Below, piece after piece: positions 45,012 through 57,607 of a stretch of DNA of 64,000 bases (its first letter is position 1; the number at the start of each line of letters is the position of its first letter). The translations under genes were made by a program, and so were the position numbers. Origin of the DNA: Siphonodentalium dalli (Eukaryota > Mollusca > Scaphopoda > Gadilida > Siphonodentaliidae); the NCBI GenBank assembly GCA_032622095.1, contig CP136063.1, forward strand, positions 179,591,956-179,655,955, given 5' to 3'. A model generated the notes under the pieces. That model was given only the letters and a program-made list of their open reading frames with translations, did not search any database and was not told the DNA's origin.

Positions 45012-46600
45012 TTAAGGTACTCAATCCGATTAAACACCCCTAAATTACTATTTCTTTGGCTTCGGCAGTAAAAAATATTTCATTCGAGTCGAGGAACCTA
45101 TACCCATCAATGCTTAGAGTGATCACATATCGATTTTTGAAGTTTGTTATTTCAATTGTTTGTGGCCCAGAAACACGGCGTCAAAATGATGGTCTCGGTC
45201 AAAATTGCGGATGAAGATGGATAACTCTAGAAACAAGTGATAATACCACTGTGGAGGATCTATTCCTAGAAATGTGGTGCTCTCCCGAGCAATATTTACG
45301 TGCTTAGCGAGCAAATATTCCGGTGTTCTGTCACATTTTGCTCAATTGTGCGACAGAGATGACATGCGTGGGTAATAAACACGCATTTTAGTAATGTTTT
45401 AAACGCAAATATTGGACGAATGTATACGGGATGGACGTGGCAAAGAAGGTGAATAATATATGTTGTAATATTATGCCACTATATTGGTATACTGCCCAGT
45501 AATATAAATAAATTCCTCGATATTTTGCGTTTTTTGGGAAATTCGTCACTTCAACGGCGTATTACCGACTTAATACTGAATACTGTATATATTGTAACTT
45601 TGAACGCCTGTTCCTCAATACATTCCCGAAGTCAATGCAACATGGAAATATCATTAATAACATACCAAATAGAAGAAAACGACCATAAAATAGGTCTACA
45701 TGTGTATTCCGGTGGTTTACTGAGTCATTCCGGTGCTTTGTGGGTTGAATTGGCCACAATTACAGTTACACAATAAAAATACGTTCGACAATCATTTCCT
45801 GAACACGAATTGAGCGTTTGTTATCAGTTATATCCAATAGAAATTAGAACACATGGAAATAATTATAGATTACATAGTTCATTCATATACTCCCCATTGC
45901 GTTTGCTATACCCCTGAAATACGTGATTAAACGAACAAAGTATGCCTTTATGGCCGTATATGCGACGCAAAATAACATATTAAGTTTATTACCCCCTAAC
46001 CAACGCATTATAATATTTAGTATTTATTCGCTTTTTTGCTTGTTATAGCACAATACATGATCCTGGGGAGAGCACTTGACTATTGTGAGAGCACTGAGCA
46101 CTCTGTAAAGTATCGGAATATAATTATAAAATGTCGATTTACGGGCATTCCTATGGGATTTCTTACATTTTCTCACATATCAATGTGAACATCAATATAA
46201 ATAATCCATTGGTTAAAAGAAACCTGCGATATACTTAAATAATCTGTAATTTTTCTTCACTTTTGTGCGGCGAAAATCAAAAATCCCCAGTAAAGCACCG
46301 GAATGTCACGATAAAAATTGCTCAAAAAATTGGTAGAGCACCACATTTCTAGGAATAGATCCTCCACAGTAAGTACGGCCAAATTTCGCGAACACTCGAG
46401 TGATATTATGGCGATATTTCGTTGAACAAAATGTTGATAAATAACACGATTTGGGAAATTTGATACCAAAGTTGACAGCGGTTAGCATTATTTTTGTTGC
46501 AATTAATCGATTCTGATAACTAAAGCATATTTTGAAGAAATGTTGTTGTTGTTGTATCTTGATGATGTGGGGACCCTCTGATCGGATTGAGTACCATTAA
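45012..46600 (+). mobile_element. Family E MITE, copy 6, split by a 1.1-kb element
   Basis: TTAAGGTACTCAATCCGAT at the left and ATCGGATTGAGTACCATTAA at the right. The E middle is interrupted after GTGATAATAC and resumes at TACGGCC. Confidence 0.8.
45248..46370. mobile_element. 1,123-bp terminal-inverted-repeat element nested in family E
   Basis: ACTGTGGAGGATCTATTCCT at the left is matched exactly in reverse at the right, and the match extends about 33 bases through GTGGTGCTCT. No transposase-like frame is visible; the longest frames (83 and 70 residues) are not recognised. A clear target duplication was not found. Confidence 0.78.
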
Positions 46601-46849
46601 ATTTGCAGTTCGCATTCTATTCGATAGTTTCATTTGGAATCCGGATCGGATTACTGTCTAACTGAGTTGAATGAAACTGGTATATAGTGTATTACAAGAC
46701 ATATGCGACATAAATGCGAGTGACCCGTGGCCGGCATGTCAGATATGATCGAAATTAGAATTGTGTTCAGTTGTCGATTTGTTTGTTTGACGAAAAAGAA
46801 CTGCTTTGTATGTTTTAAATTGAGACGAAGATCTGCTATATTTTTTGGG

Positions 46850-47372
46850 GTATACTATATCATGCCACGAATCTCTACTTTGGCTAACGCCCGTAGTATA
46901 AATCATATTCCACCAGCACAAAACCTGGGAACCTTTTGAAGTTTTGGCATGGAACCTTATACAGTGGAAAAAATAACGCGGGGAATATATTTCTTAGTTA
47001 TTATCTGTTCCTTAATAATGTACTTCGCTGTATAGGTGAAGGTCCCAACTCGAAATTGCATGGAGCCGATATCGCAATAAACATTGATTTAATTACCCTG
47101 GAGAAATTCCATAATTGTAGGAGGCGCGAAGTAAAATCGCTCACAAAGTCACTTAAATCGTGAAATTTTGAGTTGGGACCTTCACCTATATACAGTGAAT
47201 TACATTATTAAGGAACAGTTAATAACTAAGAAATATATTCCCCGCGTTATTTTTTCGACTGTATAAGGTTCCCTGTCAAACTTCAAAAACTTCCCAGATT
47301 TTGTACTGGTGGAATATGATCTCTACGGGCGTTAGCCAGAGTAGAGATTCATGGCATGATCTAGGGGTATAC
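46850..47372. repeat. Large fold-back repeat with about 205-base arms
   Basis: GTATACTATATCATGCC at the left is matched by GGCATGATCTAGGGGTATAC at the right; the arms continue through GCGGGGAATATATTTCTTAG and GGTGAAGGTCCCAACTC and enclose a loop of roughly 100 bases. Possibly a fold-back transposon; no coding region. Confidence 0.82.
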
Positions 47373-48049
47373 ATGCAGAACAGCACCGCTTGGTTGGGAT
47401 GCAAGGTCAAATTATTTTTTTTTTCGATCTTCTATGCATTCATTTTCATTGCGCACTAAAACATCGCGCAAAAGTAAGTGACACTAATTAATAGGACGCG
47501 CTATATGCTAATTAATGCTTATTAGTGCTCAATTGTTGCAATGTTTACGACCCATATGCATATACCAGTTCGGTATTTCCCAAGATACTTATTTTAAAGT
47601 GGCAATTGAGTAATAGAGATTACAAGTTTGACACTCATCGTCAAGTCAAAATGAAGGTCAAGATGAAATTTGTGAATCTGCATTCGATACCAAAAACAAA
47701 GAAAATACCACACATGCATGCATGACGAATATCACGAGGAATTTGTGTTTCCTGTGCTGGCGTTAGCCGTTTGAACGGAAACTTGTAGATCGCAACATGA
47801 CTATTAGCCATGTTTAATCACATGTACATGCGCATGTAACTTGTAACGCACGCGTGTGTTGCCATTTCCGACGAAATTCGATTAACTCGTGCATGTGACC
47901 ATTTCGCATACACGGTCATTCGGTTTATAAGTTTTGTGTCCAACGTGTAGCATACGGAACTTGTTGGAAAGTTTAAAGATTAATCCAGTATTTTAGTAAC
48001 CGAATGAGCGATCAACGTACACCGTTAGAAAAGAGGTCCAGGAACCAAG
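47373..48049. other. No recognised feature
   Basis: Unique-looking AT-rich sequence between the fold-back repeat and the GAY modules. No gene supported on either strand. Confidence 0.5.
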
Positions 48050-48430
48050 CTGAAGAAGTTAGTAGTTGGTTCTTCGTTGCCTCAAACACAGTTGTAGAAC
48101 CAAAATGACCTACAGTTACTGCTGTTTTGGTTCTTTAGAATTGAACAGTGGACAGATGGATTATTTATACAACTAAACTTCAATCATCGTCGTCGTTTTC
48201 CTCGTCGTCGTCATTATCATCGTCGTCATCGTAATCACCGCTGTCGTCTTCACCATCATCGTCATCATCAGCATCATCGCTGTCGTCGTAGTAATAATAG
48301 CCGTTGTCATCGTTGTCATCATCATCGCTGTCGTCGTATTCACCAACGTCATCACTGTCGTCGTAGCTAGTCATCATCATAATCGCTGTCATCGTTGTAA
48401 TCATCATTGTAATTATTGTCGTCGTCGAAG
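48050..48430 (-). repeat. GAY (Asp-codon) repeat module, inverted copy
   Basis: Minus strand reads runs of GAC and GAT followed by a degenerate copy of the shared spacer (GGAACCAAA-like, CAGCAGTAACTGTAGGTCA). It faces the next module head to head. Confidence 0.75.
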
Positions 48431-48995
48431 TCACCGTCATAATGAAGATGAAGATGACTACGACGACGGCTGTGACGATGATGGTGATTGCGACGCGACG
48501 ACAGCGATGATGACGACAACGACGACATCGATGGTGATGACAACGATGACAGCAGCGATAATTATGATGACAACGACGGCAGCGATGATGATTATTATGA
48601 TGATAATGACTACGACGACGATGATGATGATGATGATGACGACAACGTCGATGACGACGACGATGATGATGATCATGATGACGATGACGACAACGTCGAT
48701 GATGACGATGATGATGATGATGATGATGATGATGACTACTACGACGACGATGATTGAAATCTAGTCGCAAAAATCCGTTTGTCCAATTTTAGTTCTTCAG
48801 ACGTACCTCTTGTTTTTTAATTCTTAGGAACCAAACACAGCAGTGATTGTAGGTAATTTTGGTTATGTCTCCCATATTTTTTTTTTTTTTAAAATATTTT
48901 TATATATTTTTAATAACAATTTAATTTATACCAAAAAGAAGTAAATTCTATATTTATTGACATACTTATACTTCTGTTATCGGTTTCGTAACTTT
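48431..48995 (+). repeat. GAY repeat module, direct copy 1
   Basis: GAC/GAT runs to 48757 then the spacer: AAAATCCGTTTGTCCAA, TTCAGACGTACCTCTTGTT, CAGCAGTGATTGTAGG. One frame encodes Asp-rich sequence ending YYDDDD before a stop; other frames give Met/Thr or Ile/Val runs, as expected of any GAY repeat. Confidence 0.8.
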
Positions 48996-49612
48996 TGCAA
49001 TCGATGATGATGTTGATGATGATGATGATGACTACGGTGATGACTACGGCGTTGACAACGATGGATATGATTATGACTACGACGACGGCTGTGACGATGA
49101 TGGTGACTGCGACGCGAGACGACAGCGATGATGATGACTACGACGACATCGATGGTGACGACAACGAGGACAGCAGCGATAATTATGATGACGACGGCAG
49201 CGATGATGATTATTATGATGATGATGATGATGATGACGATGATGAGGATGGCGATGATAATGACTACGACGATGATGATGATGATGATGATGACGATAAC
49301 CTCGACGATGACGATGATGATGGTGATGGTGGTAATGACTACTACGACGACGATGATTGAAATTAGTTGTAAAAAATCCGTTTGTCCAACTTTAGTTCTT
49401 CAGACGTACCTCTTGTTTTCAAATCTCAGGAACCAAAAACAGCAGTGATTGCTGGTGATTGTAGGTAATTTTGGTTATGTCTCCCATCGTTTTTTTTCTT
49501 CAAATATCTTTCTTGATATATTTTGATAACAATTTAATTTATACCAAAAAGAAGTAAATTATATATTTATTGACATACTTATACTTCTGTTATGGGTTTC
49601 GTATCTTTTGCA
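48996..49612 (+). repeat. GAY repeat module, direct copy 2
   Basis: Same order as copy 1 with a non-repetitive lead GTTGACAACGATGGATATGA, GAY runs to 49358, and the spacer to about 49612. The Asp frame is interrupted near GACTGCGACGCGAGACGAC. Confidence 0.8.
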
Positions 49613-49850
49613 TTCGATGTTGAAGATGATAATGATGACTACGGCGTTGACAACGATGGATATGTTTATGACTACGACGACGGCTGTGACGATGATGGTG
49701 ATTGCGACGCGACGACATCGATGATGATGACTACGACGACATCGATGGTGATGACAACGATGACAGCAACGATAATTATGATGACGACGGCAGCGATGAT
49801 GATTATTATGATGATGAGGATGGCGATGATAATGACTACGACGACGATGG

Positions 49851-49889
<39 letters not shown>

Positions 49890-50487
49890 CGATGATGAGG
49901 ATGACGATGATAATGACTACGACGATGATGATGATGATGATGATGATGACGATGGCGACAACGTCGACGATGATGATGATGATGATGAGGATGACGACGA
50001 TGAGGATGGCGATGATAATGACTACGACGATGATGACGACAACGTCGACGATGATGATGAGGATGACGACGATGAGGATGGCTATGATAATGACTACGAC
50101 GATGATGACGACAACGTCGACGATGATGATGATGACGATGATGGGGATGGCGATGATAATGACTACGTCGATGATGATGATGACGATGACGACAACGATG
50201 ACGATGATGATGATGATGACTACTACGACGACGATGATTGAAATTAGTCGCAAAAATTCCGTTTGTTCAAGTTTAGTTCTTCAGACGTACCTCTTGTTTT
50301 TCAATTCTCAGGAACCAAATACAGCCGTGATTGCAGGTAATTTTGGTTATGTCTCCCATATTTTTTTTTCAAATATCTTTCTTGATATATTTTTGATAAC
50401 AATTTAATTTATACCAAAATGAAGTAAATTATATATTTATTGACATACTTATCCTTCTGTTATGGGTTTCGTAACTTTTGCAATCGA
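49613..50487 (+). repeat. GAY repeat module, direct copy 3 (expanded)
   Basis: Longest version: GAY runs to 50239, including internal duplications of GACAACGTCGACGATGATG, then the same spacer. Expansion of the repeat accounts for the extra length. Coding status unsupported: the lead and the Asp-rich part are in different frames in each copy. Confidence 0.8.
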
Positions 50488-50562
50488 TATTTCATACCAT
50501 TATTTTAACAGTCACCTCGACTGAGGAAACATTCAGAATGATCGGTTTCCTACCACAGGTCC

Positions 50563-50658
50563 CAGAACAAAAAATGACCCACCCCCAATAAACATTAATC
50601 ATTAATCCTCTAGCTCTATAGGATTAATGTTTATTGGGTGGGGTAATTTTTTGTTCTG
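50563..50658. repeat. 96-base inverted repeat
   Basis: CAGAACAAAAAATGACCC ... AATAAACATTAATC at the left and GATTAATGTTTATTGG ... TTTTTTGTTCTG at the right, about 38-base arms with a short loop. Confidence 0.8.
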
Positions 50659-52585
50659 TATGGCATTCGGTTACAGCAACAAGATATCAGTTGCCTATTA
50701 TCAGTCGGTTTGTAAAAATTGAAAAGTTTGTTAGAAACCACACGATGAAAAGAATATATGTGCCACATATATATCTACTATATAGAATGAGAATGGTTAT
50801 ATAACACACACAAAAAACATGTCATTTTGTTGCTAACTTATTGTTAGTGTCCCTTTAAATAATTGAAAACTATACATATATACAAGTAATAAATTAACAT
50901 CTAACAAAATATGCTCAGGCATACGTGTTATTTTATACGCTAGTCTGGCTGACTAGCATTTAAATCAAGGCAATGCTAAATCTCTCAGTATATCTTTAAA
51001 TGTTGAATCTCTCAGTATACCTTTAAATGTTGAATCTCTCAGTATATCTTTAAATGTTGAATCTCTCAGTATATCTTTAAAGGTTGAATCTCTCAGTATA
51101 TCTTTAAAGGTTGAATCTCTCAGTATATCTTTAAAGGTTGAATCTCTCAGTATATCTTTAAATGTTGAATCTCTCAGTATATCTTTTAAGGTTGAATCTC
51201 TCAGTATATCTTTAAATGTTGAATATCTCAGTATATCTTTAAAGGTTGAATCTCTCAGTATATCTTTAAAGTTTGAATCTCTCAGTATATCTTTAAATGT
51301 TGAATCTCTCAGTATATCTTTAAATGTTGAATCTCTCAGTATATCTTTAAATGTTGAATATCTCAGTATATATTTAAATATTGAATCTCTCAGTATATCT
51401 TTAAAGGTTGAATCTCTCAGTATATCTTTAAAGGTTGAATCTCTCAGTATATCTTTAAATGTTGAATCTCTCAGTATACCTTTAAATGTTGAATCTCTCA
51501 GTATACCTTTAAATGTTGAATCTCTCAGTGTACCTTTAAATGTTGAATCTCTCAGTATACCTTTAAATGTTGAATCTCTCAGTATACCTTTAAATGTTGA
51601 ATCTCTCAGTATACCTTTAAATGTTGAATCTCTCAGTATACCTTTAAATGTTGAATCTCTCAGTATACCTTTAAATGTTGAATCTCTCAGTATACCTTTA
51701 AATGTTGAATCTCTCAGTATACCTTTAAATGTTGAATCTCTCAGTATACCTTTAAATGTTGAATCTCTCAGTATACCTTTAAATGTTGAATCTCTCAGTA
51801 TACCTTTAAATGTTGAATCTCTCAGTATACCTTTAAATGTTGAATCTCTCAGTATACCTTTAAATGTTGAATCTCTAAGTATACCTTTAAATGTTGAATC
51901 TCTCAGTATACCTTTAAAGGTTGAATCTCTCAGTATACCTTTAAATGTTGAATCTCTCAGTATACCTTTAAATGTTGAATCTCTCAGTATACCTTTAAAT
52001 GTTGAATCTCTCAGTATACCTTTAAAGGTTGAATCTCTCAGTATACCTTTAAATGTTGAATCTCTCAGTATATCTTTAAATGTTGAATATCCCAGTATAC
52101 CTTTAAAGGTTGAATCTCTCAGTATATCTTTAAATGTTGAATCTCTCAGTATACCTTTAAATGTTGAATCTCTCAGTATATCTTTAAATGTTGAATCTCT
52201 CAGTATACCTTTAAATGTTGAATCTCTCAGTATATCTTTAAATGTTGAATATCCCAGTATATCTTTAAAGGTTGAATCTCTCAGTATATCTTTAAATGTT
52301 GAATCTCTCAGTATACCTTTAAAGGTTGAATCTCTCAGTATATCTTTAAATGTTGAATCTCTCAGTATACCTTTAAAGGTTGAATCTCTCAGTATATCTT
52401 TAAATGTTGAATCTCTCAGTATACCTTTAAATGTTGAATCTCTCAGTATATCTTTAAATGTTGAATCTCTCAGTATATCTTTAAAGGTTGAATCTCTCAG
52501 TATATCTTTAAACGTTGAATCTCTCAGTATATCTTTAAATGTTGAATCTCTCAGTATATCTTTAAATGTTGAATCTCTCAGTATA

Positions 52586-55500
52586 CATTTAAAGGTTGAA
52601 TCTCTCAGTATATCTTTAAATGTTGAATCTCTCAGTATATCTTTAAATGTTGAATCTCTCAGTATATCTTTAAATGTTGAATCTCTCAGTATACCTTTAA
52701 ATGTTGAATCTCTCAGTATATCTTCAAATGTTGAATCTCTCAGTATATCTTTAAATGTTGAATCTCTCAGTATATCTTTAAATGTTGAATCTCTCAGTAT
52801 ATCTTTAAATGTTGAATCTCTCAGTATACCTTTAAAGGTTGAATCTCTCAGTATACCTTTAAATGTTGAATCTCTCAGTATACCTTTAAATGTTGAATCT
52901 CTCAGTATATCTTTAAAGGTTGAATCTCTCAGTATATCTTTAAAGGTTGAATCTCTCAGTATACCTTTAAATGTTGAATCTCTCAGTATATCTTTAAATG
53001 TTGAATATCCCAGTATATCTTTAAAGGTTGAATCTCTCAGTATATCTTTAAAGGTTGAATCTCTCAGTATATCTTTAAATGTTGAATCTCTCAGTATACC
53101 TTTAAATGTTGAATCTCTCAGTATATCTTTAAAGGTTGAATCTCTCAGTATATCTTTAAATGTTGAATCTCTCAGTATATCTTTAAAGGTTGAATCTCTC
53201 AGTATACCTTTAAAGGTTGAATCTCTCAGTATATCTTTAAATGTTGAATCTCTCAGTATATCTTTAAATGTTGAATCTCTCAGTATATCTTTAAATGTTG
53301 AATCTCTCAGTATACCTTTAAATGTTGAATCTCTCAGTATATCTTTAAATGTTGAATCTCTCAGTATATCTTTAAATGTTGAATCTCTCAGTATATCTTT
53401 AAATGTTGAATCTCTCAGTATACCTTTAAAGGTTGAATCTCTCAGTATACCTTTAAATGTTGAATCTCTCAGTATACCTTTAAATGTTGAATCTCTCAGT
53501 ATATCTTTAAAGGTTGAATCTCTCAGTATATCTTTAAAGGTTGAATCTCTCAGTATACCTTTAAATGTTGAATCTCTCAGTATATCTTTAAATGTTGAAT
53601 ATCCCAGTATATATTTAAAGGTTGAATCTCTCAGTATAGCTTTAAAGGTTGAATCTCTCAGTATATCTTTAAATGTTGAATCTCTCAGTATACCTTTAAA
53701 TGTTGAATCTCTCAGTATATCTTTAAAGGTTGAATCTCTCAGTATATCTTTAAATGTTGAATATCTCAGTATACCTTTAAAGGTTGAATCTCTCAGTATA
53801 TCTTTAAATGTTGAATCTCTCAGTATACCTTTAAAGGTTGAATCTCTCAGTATACCTTTAAATGTTGAATCTCTCAGTATATCTTTAAAGGTTGAATCTC
53901 TCAGTATATCTTTAAATGTTGAATCTCTCAGTATATCTTTAAATGTTGAATATCCCAGTATATCTTTAAATGTTGAATCTCTCAGTATATCTTTAACTGT
54001 TGAATCTCTCAGTATATCTTTAAATGTTGAATCTCTCAGTATACCTGTAAATGTTGAATCTCTCAGTATACCTTTAAATGTTGAATCTCTCAGTATACCT
54101 TTAAATGTTGAATCTCTCAGTATACCTTTAAATGTTGAATCTCTCAGTATATCTTTAAATGTTGAATATCCCAGTATATCTTTAAAGGTTGAATCTCTCA
54201 GTATATCTTTAAATGTTGAATCTCTCAGTATATCTTTAAATGTTGAATCTCTCAGTATATCTTTAAATGTTGAATCTCTCAGTATACCTTTAAATGTTGA
54301 ATCTCTCAGTATATCTTTAAATGTTGAATCTCTCAGTATACCTTTAAATGTTGAATCTCTCAGTATATCTTTAAATGTTGAATCTCTCAGTATACCTTTA
54401 AAGGTTGAATCTCTCAGTATACCTTTAAATGTTGAATCTCTCAGTATATCTTTAAATGTTGAATCTCTCAGTATATCTTTAAAGGTTGAATCTCTCAGTA
54501 TATCTTTAAAGGTTGAATCTCTCAGTATATCATTAAAGGTTGAATCTCTCAGTATATCTTTAAAGGTTGAATCTCTCAGTATATCTTTAAATGTTGAATC
54601 TCTCAGTATATCTTTAAATGTTGAATATCCCAGTATATCTTTAAAGGTTGAATCTCTCAGTATATCTTTAAATGTTGAATCTCTCAGTATACCTTTAAAT
54701 GTTGAATCTCTCAGTATACCTTTAAATGTTGAATCTCTCAGTATACCTTTAAATGTTGAATCTCTCAGTATACCTTTAAATGTTGAATCTCTCAGTATAC
54801 CTTTAAATGTTGAATCTCTCAGTATACCTTTAAATGTTGAATCTCTCAGTATACCTTTAAATGTTGAATCTCTCAGTATACCTTTAAATGTTGAATCTCT
54901 CAGTATACCTTTAAATGTTGAATCTCTCAGTATACCTTTAAATGTTGAATCTCTCAGTATACCTTTAAATGTTGAATCTCTCAGTATATCTTTAAATGTT
55001 GAATCTCTCAGTATATCTTTAAATGTTGAATCTCTCAGTATATCTTTAAATGTTGAATCTCTCAGTATACCTTTAAATGTTGAATCTCTCAGTATATCTT
55101 TAAATGTTGAATCTCTCAGTATACCTTTAAATGTTGAATCTCTCAGTATATCTTTAAATGTTGAATCTCTCAGTATATCTTTAAATGTTGAATCTCTCAG
55201 TATATCTTTAAAGGTTGAATCTCTCAGTATATCTTTAAAGGTTGAATCTCTCAGTATATCTTGAAATGTTGAATCTCTCAGTATATCTTTAAATGTTGAA
55301 TCTCTCAGTATACCTTTAAATGTTGAATCTCTCAGTATATCTTTAAATGTTGAATATCCCAGTATATCTTTAAAGGTTGAATCTCTCAGTATATCTTTAA
55401 ATGTTGAATCTCTCAGTATACCTTTAAAGGTTGAATCTCTCAGTATATCTTTAAATGTTGAATCTCTCAGTATACCTTTAAAGGTTGAATCTCTCAGTAT

Positions 55501-55690
55501 ATCTTTAAATGTTGAATCTCTCAGTATACCTTTAAATGTTGAATCTCTCAGTATATCTTTAAATGTTGAATCTCTCAGTATATCTTTAAAGGTTGAATCT
55601 CTCAGTATATCTTTAAACGTTGAATCTCTCAGTATATCTTTAAATGTTGAATCTCTCAGTATATCTTTAAATGTTGAATCTCTCAGTATA
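52586..55690. repeat. Satellite higher-order block 1 (115 monomers)
   Basis: Defined from the rare ATACATTTAAAGG marker at 52586 to its next copy at 55691: 3,105 bases = 115 monomers. Contains the markers TAGCTTT (53637), ATCATTAAAGG (54531) and CTTGAAATG (55260). Compared with the 126-monomer block it lacks 11 monomers (297 bases) between the TTCAAATG and TAGCTTT markers. Confidence 0.85.
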
Positions 55691-57607
55691 CATTTAAAGG
55701 TTGAATCTCTCAGTATATCTTTAAATGTTGAATCTCTCAGTATATCTTTAAATGTTGAATCTCTCAGTATATCTTTAAATGTTGAATCTCTCAGTATACC
55801 TTTAAATGTTGAATCTCTCAGTATATCTTCAAATGTTGAATCTCTCAGTATATCTTTAAATGTTGAATCTCTCAGTATATCTTTAAATGCTGAATCTCTC
55901 AGTATATCTTTAAATGTTGAATCTCTCAGTATACCTTTAAAGGTTGAATCTCTCAGTATACCTTTAAATGTTGAATCTCTCAGTATACCTTTAAATGTTG
56001 AATCTCTCAGTATATCTTTAAAGGTTGAATCTCTCAGTATATCTTTAAAGGTTGAATCTCTCAGTATACCTTTAAATGTTGAATCTCTCAGTATATCTTT
56101 AAATGTTGAATATCCCAGTATATCTTTAAAGGTTGAATCTCTCAGTATATCTTTAAAGGTTGAATCTCTCAGTATATCTTTAAATGTTGAATCTCTCAGT
56201 ATACCTTTAAATGTTGAATCTCTCAGTATATCTTTAAAGGTTGAATCTCTCAGTATATTTTTAAATGTTGAATCTCTCAGTATACCTTTAAAGGTTGAAT
56301 CTCTCAGTATATCTTTAAATGTTGAATCTCTCAGTATACCTTTAAAGGTTGAATCTCTCAGTATACCTTTAAATGTTGAATCTCTCAGTATATCTTTAAA
56401 GCTTGAATCTCTCAGTATATCTTTAAATGTTGAATCTCTCAGTATATCTTTAAATGTTGAATATCCCAGTATATCTTTAAATGTTGAATCTCTCAGTATA
56501 TCTTTAACTGTTGAATCTCTCAGTATATCTTTAAATGTTGAATCTCTCAGTATATCTTTAAAGGTTGAATCTCTCAGTATACCTTTAAAGGTTGAATCTC
56601 TCAGTATATCTTTAAATGTTGAATCTCTCAGTATATCTTTAAATGTTGAATCTCTCAGTATATCTTTAAATGTTGAATCTCTCAGTATACCTTTAAAGGT
56701 TGAATCTCTCAGTATACCTTTAAATGTTGAATCTCTCAGTATATCTTTAAATGTTGAATATCCCAGTATACCTTTAAAGGTTGAATCTCTCAGTATATCT
56801 TTAAATGTTGAATCTCTCAGTATACCTTTAAATGTTGAATCTCTCAGTATACCTTTAAATGTTGAATCTCTCAGTATACCTTTAAATGTTGAATATCTCA
56901 GTATACCTTTAAATGTTGAATCTCTCAGTATACCTTTAAAGGTTGAATCTCTCAGTATACCTTTAAATGTTGAATCTCTCAGTATACCTTTAAATGTTGA
57001 ATCTCTCAGTATACCTTTAAATGTTGAATCTCTCAGTATACCTTTAAAGGTTGAATCTCTCAGTATACCTTTAAATGTTGAATCTCTCAGTATATCTTTA
57101 AATGTTGAATATCCCAGTATACCTTTAAAGGTTGAATCTCTCAGTATATCTTTAAATGTTGAATCTCTCAGTATACCTTTAAATGTTGAATCTCTCAGTA
57201 TATCTTTAAATGTTGAATCTCTCAGTATACCTTTAAATGTTGAATCTCTCAGTATATCTTTAAATGTTGAATATCCCAGTATATCTTTAAAGGTTGAATC
57301 TCTCAGTATATCTTTAAATGTTGAATCTCTCAGTATACCTTTAAAGGTTGAATCTCTCAGTATATCTTTAAATGTTGAATCTCTCAGTATACCTTTAAAG
57401 GTTGAATCTCTCAGTATATCTTTAAATGTTGAATCTCTCAGTATACCTTTAAATGTTGAATCTCTCAGTATATCTTTAAATGTTGAATCTCTCAGTATAT
57501 CTTTAAAGGTTGAATCTCTCAGTATATCTTTAAACGTTGAATCTCTCAGTATATCTTTAAATGTTGAATCTCTCAGTATATCTTTAAATGTTGAATCTCT
57601 CAGTATA
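55691..57607. repeat. Satellite higher-order block 2 (short form, 71 monomers)
   Basis: 1,917 bases between marker copies at 55691 and 57608. It shares the TTCAAATG (55826) and TAACTGTT (56502) markers at the same offsets as the other blocks but lacks TAGCTTT, ATCATTAAAGG and CTTGAAATG: 55 monomers are missing. Confidence 0.85.

Noticed and set aside
48180-50407. Long Asp-, Met/Thr- or Ile/Val-rich open frames on both strands as acidic protein genes
   Set aside because: Every frame of a GAY repeat is open, the lead and the repeat are out of frame with each other, and the same spacer follows each copy. No start, splice or signal-peptide evidence.
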